From assembly GCA_022695795.1 (NCBI GenBank), contig MU404066.1, forward strand, positions 310,001 through 374,000: 64,000 nucleotides of DNA, given 5' to 3'. Of this stretch, positions 13,218-23,497 are shown one piece after another. The position numbers and the translations under genes are program-made. The DNA is from Biscogniauxia marginata (lineage: Eukaryota; Ascomycota; Sordariomycetes; Xylariales; Xylariaceae). The notes beneath the pieces are model-generated. The model searched no databases. It was not told the origin of the DNA and saw nothing but the letters and a program-made list of their open reading frames with translations. Position 1 is the stretch's first letter; each line of letters begins with the position of its first letter.

Positions 13218-13510
13218 TGGAGTTTGAAGAAGGTTTGTTTACATTCCTCGGTGGATATGTGCTCCTGGTCACGGAGAGATCCACCCGGGACATATTCAAG
13301 ATATAGCTTGGGCCAAGGTTCTTCCTCTTTCCCCAGGAGCCGAATGATGTGTTCCTAGTGACCCGTTAGACTGCTTCTTTAGATGTATAGATGTATGCAC
13401 TAACATTGACTTATCCGCCCCATGATGTCAGCTTCTCTCTTCCACGAATATGTATCAACCTCTTTCTCCTTGATAGCTCTATCAGACGGCTTTTTGAGGG
13501 CATACTCTTC
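13218..13510 (-). pseudogene. Protein kinase N-lobe remnant
   Basis: Reading leftward from about 13510, one frame gives YALKKPSDRAIKEKEV and then SWKREADIMGRIS, matching the beta-3 lysine and alpha-C glutamate of a protein kinase. It ends at a TAG inside an apparent intron. A further frame gives HIIRLLG and LYLEYVPGGSLRD, the beta-4/beta-5 and hinge region. No Gly loop is found upstream because the sequence runs into the AT-rich block at 13527, and no catalytic loop follows. I could not find a splice junction that joins the pieces without a stop. The best reading is a kinase gene truncated at its 5' side and decayed. The subfamily cannot be named. Confidence 0.6.
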
Positions 13511-13526
13511 CCTAGTGCTGACATTC

Positions 13527-14262
13527 TAGAAACTTAATAACTTTATAACATATTAATATATAAACCTTTAAATTAAATAAGCTTATAAATTAAATTTTAT
13601 AAATATTAATATTATAATAAATGTTTAATTTTTAAAAACTTAGATTTTTTAAATAAGTTATAAATTTAAGAAATTTATAAATTATATATAAATATTAATT
13701 TAAAATATTAAATATTATTTTTAAAAAGCGGGACTTGGTTTAATAATTAATAAACGCCGCTTTTTATAAAGTATATAAAAATAACAACATTTTTTATAAA
13801 TAAATAAGTTATATAAATATATAAACTAGTTTTTTATTATAAGTAAAGGTTATAAAAAGTATTAACACGTACTTTACCTGCTTTAAGTTAGTCTTTAACT
13901 TGTAATAAGTATATAAAGGTAGATTCTCTCTTTTTCCTTTGAGATAAGGTAAACGTTTATCTTGCTTTATCTTTTTCTTATAAGAATACACTAGTTATAC
14001 CTAGCTTACCCTCTTGACGTGACATTTTTATAATTATTATAATTTTTAATACGAGATAATAAAAGGTATAACGTTATATATAAATATTAAAAATTAAAAA
14101 TTAAATTTATATAAAAAAGCTTTAATAAAACTTTAAAATTAAGTTTTATTTTAATAATTTATAACTTTTTTCACTATATATATATTTATATAATAACGTT
14201 ATAAAATTAAATTATAAAATTTAATATTATATAATATGTTAATTTAATTTAAGTTGGGGGGG
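13527..14262. repeat. AT-rich, RIP-like block
   Basis: About 740 bp of almost pure A/T with abrupt edges, set between a truncated kinase remnant and the promoter of the repeat protein gene. The texture is the same as the 10 kb element at 39-49 kb: TA-rich, with few remaining C or G. It contains a short inverted repeat (AAAAAGCGG at 13723-13731, CCGCTTTTT at 13757-13765). It is probably a RIP-mutated transposon fragment; the original family cannot be read. Confidence 0.65.
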
Positions 14263-14273
14263 TTTTTTTTCTC

Positions 14274-14322
14274 CACTTTTCACTTTTCACTTTTCACTTT
14301 TCATCTTTCATCTTTCATCTTT
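14274..14322. repeat. Heptamer tandem repeat, (CACTTTT)4(CATCTTT)3
   Basis: Seven exact 7-bp units at the right edge of the AT-rich block, four CACTTTT followed by three CATCTTT. It lies about 220 bp upstream of the next start codon. Confidence 0.9.
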
Positions 14323-14541
14323 GCCCTTTGCTAGTAATTGTAAGTCAATACAAGGGCATTTGCCATAAGACACGGAACAGCCGCGTAACTAGGTAGCACA
14401 ATATCCATCCCACTTACAACCACCTTTTCTTTCGTTTGTTTTTTCAGCCGTGACATAATCTACCATAAACCAGTAGCCCCTCCCATCCGCCCACATCAAC
14501 AAGCAGTTGTGCCTTTGCTGTTCACTCACGCGTTCTCAAAA

Positions 14542-16699
14542 ATGCCGTCACCAGGGTCCGCGACCCGAAACTTGTGTGTTGATGACGTCCTTGCCTTTGA
14601 TGATGCAGAGTTGGTTGAGTACATGAAGAAAAGCCACGGTCCTGATGGCGGGTTTGCCCTCGAGTTTGATGGTTGGGAAAAGCTACCAAAGGGCCAGCGA
14701 GACCGGCTCGCTGCGAGGTTGAGGTGAATATTCTCCGCTCGTTAGTATGCTACCCATCTCTGATAACCGAATAGGATTGGAGCGCAGAAAGTGAACGATG
14801 TCGTGCAATCACGTCCCGTTGATCCCGACCAACTCGCCGCACGACTACACGGAGTCGCCGACAATCAAGATGCGGTGCCACAAGCGCTGTTCAGACGATC
14901 GCGATATTATAGAACACCCACACTCGAAGAAGACGGGGATGTAGAGAAGAAGAGAAGCGAAACCATAGCCTACAACACCCTTGTCAGTGACGGCTGCCGA
15001 CCAGTATACCCCATCAGTCGTCTGGAAGAGGTCTTCAACGGCCTGGAGGAGTACGATGAGATGCTGCGGCCTTGGCAGGACTACCCGGGTGAGCCACACA
15101 AGGTGTTCCGGGTGCGGTTATATAGGTGGAAGTTGTTCCGTCGGTGGCAGCAAGACAACAGAGAGCCGGATGAAGAAAAGGAGTTTGCTGCATATCTGGA
15201 GGAGCAGAAGCGCCAGGACACTGAAGGCACAGAACTTCGGCCGACACCAAGTCAGTACGTCGAACAACTCAGAGATTCGTTTGAGAGGAGGCAACACCAT
15301 TATGGTCTTGATGACGGGGACGAAGAGTTTGCCGCGTATATCGAGGAGAAGAAGCAAGACAATTTTCAGGACGGGTGCAAGTGGCCGGGAATAACAGAGG
15401 ACGAATATATGAAAATGCTCGGGAACGAGTTCAAAAAGAAGCAGGCTAAAGATGGCATCGGTGATGGTGATGAAGGATTCGCCGCGTTTGTAGAGGAAGA
15501 GAAACGAGCAGAAATGGAGTCTGGACGCACATGGCCGGGGATGACGGAGGATGAATATATCCAGATGCGCAGGCTAAGATTTGATCAGGAGCAAAGCCGC
15601 CACTACTGGCTGGAGTTCTACTGGCTGCGGGAGGACCGTGGCCGTGGCGGGTTTTCCGAATACGTCGCCGAGGCCAAGCGCCGGCTCGCTCGACACGGCT
15701 TTACGAAAGCATTCGAGTTTGACAAAGACCCGACGCGACAAGACAAGTTGACGACCTGGATCGAATATCTCAACTACGAGTACTCATGGCTCGACCGACA
15801 CACGCGAATGTTCACGCGCCTTCAGCCAGATTATGACAAAGGCTGGCAAAGGCTTGTGGACTCGGGGGTGTTGCGGCGTGGCGAGACTGCGGCGGGATTC
15901 TGCACGATCGAGTCCTCGTTTCGGCGTCAAGGTGAACGAGATGCAGCCGAGAAGGCAGTCGAGGATGCCAAGACGGCTGCCATGGCAGTCTTAGATAAAG
16001 CTATGAATGATCCCCTGTCTAATCTCGCCAAGACAGTGCGTATCCGGATGATGGAAGAAGCCAGGTCTAGGCTAGAGGCAGCAAGAGCCTCACTGAGGAC
16101 CGTCATGAGGCGATGCGATCTTATCACAGAATTTGTACCAGGAGCTTCGGATTACGAGGCGACTGAGAAAAAGATAAGCCTTCAGAGAATTCGACTTGAA
16201 TGGGTTCTGGAGCAGGTGCCTCTGGTCGAAGCCGAGCTGAAGGAAGCCGAGGCGGCTGAGAACAGCTTAGGTGCGAGAGGAAGGACGAAGCGAAAATTGG
16301 GGGACGATCAAAATGATGAGGGCGTAGAAGAGCGAATCCTCAAAAAGAGGAAGCAGAGTCACCAAGCTGGTTTACCCTCAGGACCTCAGCTCTTCTACAC
16401 AAGCGAAAGCATCTAAGCGCAGCAGGCTCGTTGAAGAAGGCAACAAGCAGTCATCCAAGCGGCTCAGAAGCAACAGGCAAATGTCAAAAATCCAGCAAGT
16501 GTCTGGTAGTGTCGACAATATCTCGACTGGGAATCTTCAGCCGACTGTGACCTCCGCACCAAGGAGAGGGGCTGGTGGTGGCAAGATGGCCTTGAAGACC
16601 GGCGGGGACCATGGCAATCGGCAGCTACGGTCTACAACCGTTCAGCTGCTGGTGCCAACGAAACAGCTTCGTCTCAGCCCTCGTTTTGCAACGCGCTAA
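14542..16699 (+). CDS. Lineage-specific hypothetical protein with internal ~50-residue repeats
   Basis: Exon 1 is 14542-14723. A 50 bp intron (14724-14774, GTGAAT to ATAG) joins it in frame to exon 2, which is open to a TAA at 16416. A different frame beginning at about 16382 continues with SKRSRLVEEGNKQSSKRL and more basic sequence to 16699; a 58 bp intron at 16324-16381 would join it in frame and give about 682 residues, otherwise the protein ends at 16416. Four similar segments carry (E/G)F(A/S)xYxxE(E/A)K near residues 197, 244, 295 and 353, with WPG(I/M)TEDEY between copies. The rest is charged and helical, with a coiled-coil-like stretch near 450-560 and basic nuclear-signal-like clusters at the end. 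The N terminus (VDDVLAFDDAELVEYM) resembles uncharacterised proteins of filamentous fungi. No function is assigned. Confidence 0.65.
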
Positions 16700-18014
16700 T
16701 ATCTGTCCAGCAAGGATGTTGTCCTGCCCTCGACCGCGCCGTGAGACGCACAAGTTGACGCCACAAACATGAAATGGATGCCTACCAATCGAAGGCTGCT
16801 TCCATTCAGGCCTCGTGCCAGAGCGCCCATTTCAGACTTACACCATACTGGCAGGACAGGGCCGCAAATCAGAGGATATTACAGGACCCTCCAGTAATAC
16901 GCAATCGTACGGGATTCCCATCGACCTCCATTGACCCAAAAGGCAAGGTGAGTGTGGCGTGTCATCTCGGAACTTGCGCATTTTCTTTGAATTGGTCCTC
17001 GGACAGCTGCAAATTGCTAAGCCTGCATGTCCAGTGTAGGTTGTATGCCTCGGTGGATTCAGGGGTTTGATTCTGAAAAGCCTCACGTACCGGAACCTAC
17101 AATGCAATGTTTGACGTCGTTAACCTAGGAATCCTGCACTTACATGGATTTATGCTCATGCGAATTACACCATGTCTTCCGAGTCTGCCTAGCCTCTGTT
17201 CTTCCGGGTCAAGCACCCAGTCACTCTCATGCGAGTTGTCTCTACAAGAGATAGGGTCTGTGTAGGATGAGGCCTACCAAAAGATGCTCACGCCGTCGTT
17301 TTGAGAAGATGCAGGCACAAGGAACCGTGAATAGTTCTCCTGTACCAACAGACTGCAGTAGAGACACGGACAACGTCCATGTCCATATAACCTAAAATAT
17401 TCAATTCCAACATGGACTTGTTAATAATACTTCCTTCACAAATCATGTTCTACATTAGCCGTACTAGCCATGATAAGTAGCAGCATATACCTACCTACCT
17501 ACCTATGTATAGTTACTAGTTACTGAAGAGTCTTGTTGACAGTCTTCGGCCAGGTACCTAGGTAGACAACTAAAATTGTCCAGATCAATAAATACAACAT
17601 TCATGCTTGATTGGGCGCATATAAGGATGAAGCACACAGTAGCCAATCAAGGACCAAGGTCCTAACCAAGATAATGCATGTTGGGTCGGCGGCGACCTCT
17701 ACCTGCATACGCCTCAACCAACACTAATCTCGACGCCTCTAGATCAGTTCGAGGGAGGAGGGGTAAGGCTTTGTGACAAGGTTCCTTTGTTGTGCCCTCA
17801 CCCTGCAGCCCCGTAGCACGCAAGGGAAGAGCCTTTATGCTGTTTTGCCTGTGTTGTTGGAAAATAGTCCACAGGAAGCTTAAATATGACAATCGGATGG
17901 GTCTTCTCAACCCCAAGCGTCCCTGATACATTTCCTTAGCAACGCACATTGCAACTTCGACGAGCGGGAACGCTGGTCTCGTTCTTGACTTGTAATCCCT
18001 CCGTTGAGTTGATC
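16700..18014. other. Intergenic interval
   Basis: No coding signal is recognised. It has CTAC/TACC microrepeats near 17490-17510. Short frames on both strands look random. Confidence 0.5.
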
Positions 18015-18410
18015 ATGTCTGATATCCTTGCTGCCGAGTCTTGTCCCCAGGCAGAATGCCTTACTGCTGCGGGACTGAAGTCTCGCCTCTTGTTCCCCAG
18101 TGACGAAAAATACACCACGCGTACCAATTCATACTGGCGCAACAGCGCCAAGCTGCGACCGGCGTGCATCGTGCAGGCCTTGTTCTGCCCTCGAGGTCGC
18201 GGCGGCTGTCAAAGCACTCGGGAATGCCAGCCAGGTCTTCGCGGTCCGTTCCGGTGGACAGACATATCAACTGGGCCGGAAGCAATAACATCGACGATGG
18301 AGTGACGATAGACCTTGGCTTGCTCAACTCAACTACATATGACGCCGCAACGGAAACGGCACATATCGGGCTCGCCACCAAGTGGAAGCATGTATACACT
18401 GAGAAACGGA
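18015..18410 (+). pseudogene. FAD-linked oxidoreductase (BBE-like) pseudogene fragment
   Basis: Three successive plus-strand frames together match the N-terminal FAD-binding domain of fungal FAD-linked oxidoreductases. The first holds ATG 18015, MSDILAAESCPQ and YTTRTNSYWRNSAKLRPACI. The second holds CSALEVAAAVKALGNASQ and FAVRSGGQT. The third holds NWAGSNNIDDGVTIDLGLL and ATETAHIGLATKWKHVY. The frame changes near 18175 and near 18255 and each looks like a one-base indel, with no room for introns. The substrate domain is missing: similarity ends by about 18410. Family members often sit in secondary-metabolite clusters, but no cluster genes are seen nearby. Confidence 0.75.
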
Positions 18411-18997
18411 TTCTCCTTTTGAATCCATACAGTCTTGAACTTCATCTATAAGAAGCTATTTCAGACCATCAATGCATTGTGGAGAGTATTCCAATATTCC
18501 GAGCATTTATGCGCTTGTGCACAATGAAGCTGTTATAGATTATATATAAATATCTACCTACCTACCTAGTAGTTTAACATAACTTCGTATTAAACGGCTA
18601 TTAAATCGCAACGGCTAATTAACCCACTATGAACAGGCCTTTGCCGTAGCTGAGCCTGAACGGCCCTAAGTAGAAGCGGCGAAGCGGTACGTGACCTCAG
18701 TTGGTGTAAGTCGTCCAGATCGCCGTGTCCTGTAAGGGTACGTATATTGCTTGTTGTTGCTCTGGAGAGGGAAAGCCCCTCTCCAGGCCCGCTATCCCGC
18801 TATCCTAGTACTATATACATCATAAAGCATGGGCCACACGTCCGTGACATGTCCTAACAATGGTATCTGTCTATCAATCCTTGTTTTATCGTTGTTACTA
18901 TTAGTTATATCTCTACAGGTGGGGACGGCCTTTTACACCCACCCCTTCTCTTAGCATTGCTTTCATATGTGGTAGTGCTGGCTCAACCGGAATGCTC
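18411..18997. other. Intergenic interval with possible solo LTR
   Basis: No gene. It contains (CTAC) microrepeats near 18555 and the LTR-like segment listed separately. Confidence 0.5.
18726..18859 (+). mobile_element. Possible solo LTR (tentative)
   Basis: A 134 bp segment beginning TGTCC and ending CTAACA, followed immediately by ATGGTATCTG, which resembles a tRNA primer-binding site downstream of a copia-type LTR. Inside is a perfect 10-bp-stem hairpin (CTGGAGAGGG at 18762-18771 against 18776-18786). No second copy and no clear target duplication are seen in the window. Confidence 0.3.
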
Positions 18998-21508
18998 TCA
19001 GGTGGGGGATTTCTCTTTGATGTCTTTCGTCATCGATGCCACCAAGTCCGCGAATTTATAGCTCTTCTCCTTGGCGGTCTCCACGGCCTTCTTAACGCCC
19101 TCGTGGCTCTCTTGTTTCTTTGTGTCGATCTTCTCTCTCCATTCCCCTTCCTGAGGAGTAGATCCGCGTGCTTCAGACACATAAGCCAAGCCTCTCGATA
19201 CCAAGGATTTGCCCGCCTCGATGACCATACACTCATCACCAGCGTACTTATCCATTTCCTTCTCACCAACATGGCGTGTGATATATGTCCTAGTGCGGCT
19301 TTTCTTTCTATCAGACCGGATCCGTTTGATTTCGGTCTCGAAGGCGCGATCGTAGATATCGAAGTCGATCCCTGTGGGCGAATCTGACACGATCTCGTTG
19401 ATGGGTTCTCTAGAGAAGTCCTCCGTCCCCCCAGCACCGATACCGAGAAATAACGGAGCTCGGTCTGGTGACTCGTGAGCGTGACCTCTCTCCCCTGGCA
19501 CATTAGGCCCCGAGTGTCTTGACAGGTGCTCTGATGAAGCGAGGTAGGCCTTGCGCTGTTCGACGAGCTCAGCAGCCTCTTCGGCAATTGATTTGTGACG
19601 AGGGCGAGAAGCGTCTTCAGACTGCAATGTTGAGGATATGGATATCTCTTGATCTTCGGGAATAACTTCTTTTTCTGAAAGCTCGGGAGCATGAGGGGTA
19701 CGTGGTGTCTGGACCCTGCTCCGGGAAGTAAGGCTTTTGAACTTTTTGATTGCTCGCAGCTGTTTCAAGTGTTAGTAATCCTTATGGACGTGATCCTTAA
19801 AGTGGCCGTACTTACTACACAAAGTAGATGATCCATTTTGCGTGTAAATGCGTGATTAACCTCCAACTCACTTGGAGGCTCTACTATGTCTGTGCAGTTC
19901 TCTTCCTCTGATAGGAGAGGATCACTTCCCCTTCTCGTTACCCAAGGATGTTCCTGTCGTAATCAGCGTATGTTAGATGCAAGTATTATCTCGATAATGA
20001 TAAGCCTACCCTGATCTCCGGCAAGGTGATCCTCGTCTCATTGTTCTTGTCCAGGATTCTAGTGATCAGATCCACAAAATCTTCGTCCTCACCGTCGGGT
20101 AGGGGGATCTCTGCTGTCCGAATGGCTTTGTACATTTCAACGACATTTTCACCTTTAAAAGGCAACTTGCCGTACTTGAAGCAGTAGAGAGACACGCCCA
20201 TGGACCACACATCGGCTGCCTTGCCTGACACGTCACCGTGCTTAGCCTGGCAGAGTTCGGGTGGTAGGAAGGCAGGCGAACCAGCAGATTTGCTGGTTAC
20301 CATTTGATCTGGCTTTTCGAACATCTCGGATACTCCAAAATCAACGATTTTCAGCACATCCTCCTCTGTCAGTAGAAGATTATCGGGCTTGATATCCCTA
20401 TGCACGATTCCTTGATGGTGCACTGAGATGGCTAGTCAGTATCATATCATCCTGATACGTGTCTGGGAACCTACAATATTCAATACCAAGTATTAAGTCA
20501 CGAAACCAGGTCCAGCAGTGCTCGTCATCGAGAGGCTTTGCCTGTTCATCTAAGCCAACGTGCATGACAACCCCCTTTTTACACATTTCCAAGACCATGT
20601 ATAGCGAGTCCTCCTCGGGGTCATCTAGTACCTCGATCAAGGACACGAGGTTTGGGTGGTCGAGCTTCTTCATGATTGCAATCTCCTCGCGTATCAGGTA
20701 CAGGGCATCTTTGGCCTCGGCGGCATCATACTGACTGAGCTGCTTCTTGTGAGCGGCCCAACGAGCTCGGCCCGGACCAAGCTGCGGCCCTCCGCCTCCG
20801 GGGCGTCTGAGAATATTAGACTGGACACGCTTCCGCAGACGCATCTTCGAGAATTCCTTGATGGCCTATTATATGGATATGAGCAACTGCCGGGCGCACA
20901 GTAGCGTTGCCAAGTATTCTAGGACTCCACGCTTGGCGACAGGGACTTACATATTCCTTCCCAAACTGATCGGTAGCGAGATGTACGGCACCGTATGAGC
21001 CTCTACCGATCTCTTCGCGGATGACATACTGGTTGATGGTCTGTTGTGACCTCCCATCCGTCTCGTCGTTGGTGTACTCGGTTCGCGCATTGAGAGTTTC
21101 CTACGACAGGACACGGATCAATCCTCGTACGCAGTCAAGGTGGTTTGGCTTCTTTACCTTGATCTCGCGGTGCTGAGATGGGGTACGGCGGTGATGTCTC
21201 ATGGGGCTCTGGAAATGGGGTGCAGCCGGTGGTGCAGATCTAAGGACTTGTCTTAGATTTAGCGATTCACACCTAGCTGCCGGCAGCCAAGAGGAGAAGA
21301 CGACGGCGGGGTAGCTCGACGAAAGCTTCGCTCATGTTTCTACGTGAACTCACAGGTGAGGGGCAAGGGCTGGTCTCGCAGGCATATCAACGACCTGCTG
21401 GATGGTGATATCGGGCGAGGGTACAGATAACCGATTGCCTGCGAGAGGCGGGGCGCTGGATGGTTTCCCATCACTGTGATCCGAGTCGGTCGTTGTCGAC
21501 TGGCCCAT
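18998..21508 (-). CDS. CaMKK/Ssp1-like protein kinase (AMPK-kinase family)
   Basis: Seven exons on the minus strand: 21354-21508, 21158-21239, 20951-21100, 20475-20865, 20010-20422, 19816-19953 and 18998-19759. All join in frame with GT-AG introns and give 696 residues. The kinase domain is at about 105-402: Gly loop GRGSYG, beta-3 Lys 132, then an Arg/Pro/Gly-rich insert (LRRPGGGGPQLGPGRA) before alpha-C. HRDIKPDN is at 267-274, DFG at 287-289, and the activation segment carries SAGSPAFLPPEL. The RP-rich insert is the hallmark of CaM-kinase kinases; fungal relatives are S. pombe Ssp1 and yeast Sak1/Tos3/Elm1, which activate SNF1/AMPK and respond to calcium or stress. The C-terminal 250 residues are charged and probably regulatory. 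The family assignment is strong; the exact orthologue is inferred. Confidence 0.9.
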
Positions 21509-22592
21509 TGTTGCGTCTGGGTATCAGGAATTGCTTGTCTCAAGCCGAATGTAACGGAAGAGCTGCCTCTCGAGCCTCCGCTTGCAAGACACTTTTGTTC
21601 TTCTATTTAGCTTTGGCTAGATAATCAGCCGGGGTCTGCGATAAAAAGAAATAAAGAGGCACGAGGACAGAACAATAAGTAGTCGGGAAGTAAGCAAACA
21701 ATAGTGTTAATACAATGAATATACGAGAACGAAAGGGCTGTGAGGAATGGATAGAACTGACTGTCTGATATTTCATGCGACTGACTGATTAGGTACGGCA
21801 GATTCTCTCAATCGTCACAGAAAGCTATTCAGCCCAACAAGCAACTAATTCCACGAACTGGCGAATCATAGGCCACGAATGCCCACCGGCATCCCTGCTG
21901 CAGCGCAATGCCACCCGTATGAACCCTGCAGGTAGCTTGTACCACACCCATGAGCAGCTGAATCATCCATCTTTGAATATCCTAGAAGAGAGAAGCGCGG
22001 GATAGGTGGTTAGGTAGTTCATATTCAAGTTATAATAAAACAGTGAGTATAGGTGTGGTTCTGTGCTCTGGCCGATCACCTACTGCATCTCTGTTATTGG
22101 TGTAGAACCCTGCGTAACTATGTAGAGTTACAGTACCCCAGGTGGAGGGAGCATGGGACAACAACAGGAACAGCTCTCTCCGCAAGCCGAGGAATACCTA
22201 ACCTAGGACTTTGTTCGCAAGTTGCCGTTCTGCCGTGCAGAAGGCCTCGAGGTGAGGCTGGAATATCTTAGCGCGGAAGATGGAGAAAAATAGAGAGAGG
22301 GAGTGGAACGAACGAACTGGCGGGTCGGCATTGCTAAAACAATGCCGTACGTCGGGTACGCCGCCACCTGACGAGGTCTACTAGGTACCTATCTTAGGTA
22401 CCTACCTTAGGTACCTAGGTAGGTACGTACGTCGGAACCACCCCTGTATTAGGTAATTAGGTAGGCACGATAATCCACATACCCACGATATTTGCATCTG
22501 CGCTTCGTACACCACGCCAATACCTTTCCGTCTTCAACGCAATCGCCAGAGCCCATTGAACTACGGGCATGTGAGCTCTACCAGCCGGCGCC
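21509..22592. promoter_or_regulatory. Divergent promoter region, CaMKK-like kinase / TRAPPC1
   Basis: A 1.1 kb intergenic region between two divergent start codons. It contains a dense palindromic run of GTACCTA/TAGGTAC motifs at 22382-22432. No TATA box or known regulator site could be assigned. Confidence 0.55.
22382..22432. repeat. GTACCTA/TAGGTAC palindromic repeat cluster
   Basis: Five or so overlapping copies of GGTACCTA and its complement in 50 bp, about 160 bp before the TRAPPC1 start. The same short motif recurs singly in most intergenic gaps of the window. Confidence 0.8.
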
Positions 22593-23497
22593 ATGCCCAT
22601 CCAGGTCTATTCCTTCTATATCTTCGACCGCCATAGTAAGCTATCTACCCCGGAAGCGCATCGGCGTATGGAACATTCAGCTAACCACTCTCGCTTCCTC
22701 TTCCTCCTCCAGCCGAGTGTATATACTCCAAGCTATGGCACGCCGCGGCAGCGCACCAGCAGCAGCCGCACTACCCGGCCCCTCCGTCGTCCTCGCACCA
22801 CCCACACCCACCCCCGTCTTCGTCGTCCTCCTCTTCGCACCAACACCAGTCCTCCACGTCCCAGCAGCTGCAACAAGCCGCCTCTTCGATAACCAACGGT
22901 AGCACCGCCGCCGCTACTGCTACTACTACTACCACCAGCACCGCCGCGACCACCGCCGCCACCAACAACAACCACAACCCGCGCGGGGGCGGCTACAACA
23001 GCGCCAACCGGGCCGCCAACGACGCGAAGCTCATCTTCGGCGCCGTCTTCAGCCTGCGGAACATGGTGCGCAAGCTGGGCGGCGAGGACGACGCCTTCAT
23101 CAGCTACCGCACCGCCCAGTACAAGCTGCACTACTATGAGACCCCCACGAACCTGCGCTTTGCCCTCATGACCGAGCCCGGCGCCATGAGCATGCGGAAC
23201 GTGCTCCACCAGATCTATATCAACCTCTGGGTCGAGTACGGTGAGTCTCTCTGCCTCTCTCTGTTCCCCCCCCCCCCCTGATTTGGATATTCTGTGATAT
23301 TGCAAAATTGTGGTCAACAAATGTCATCTGCACTTCTTGGTCGGTAAGTAATACAACACCTGCTAACCATCCATACTTGTTCTCCCCCTCTAGTGGTCAA
23401 GAATCCGCTTTCGCCGGTCGAGCACAAGGGCGGCGATGGCGTGCGCAACGAGATGTTCGAGATGGGCCTGGACAAGTTCATCAGGGGGCTGATGTAA
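22593..23497 (+). CDS. bet5: TRAPP complex subunit TRAPPC1/Bet5
   Basis: Exons 22593-22635, 22713-23240 and 23394-23497 join in frame to give 224 residues. The N terminus MPIQVYSFYIFDRH is the first longin-fold strand typical of Bet5. After a low-complexity insert the domain resumes with AKLIFGAVFSLRNMVRKLGG, YKLHYYETPTNLRFALMT and MRNVLHQIYINLWVEYVVKNPL, all Bet5 signatures. Bet5 is a core subunit of the TRAPP tether and exchange factor for Ypt1/Rab1 at the ER-Golgi. The insert (about residues 24-105) is made of His, Gln, Ser, Pro, Thr and Ala runs and explains why the protein is longer than the usual 150-190 residues. The first exon is only 43 bp and would be missed by simple ORF calling. 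Confidence 0.92.

Noticed and set aside
18726..18859. Reading the 10-bp hairpin as a bacterial-type terminator
   Set aside because: The window is fungal nuclear DNA with spliced genes; rho-independent termination does not apply.
22733..23320. 195-codon minus-strand frame rich in Val, Gly and Arg
   Set aside because: Antisense shadow of the TRAPPC1 low-complexity exon.
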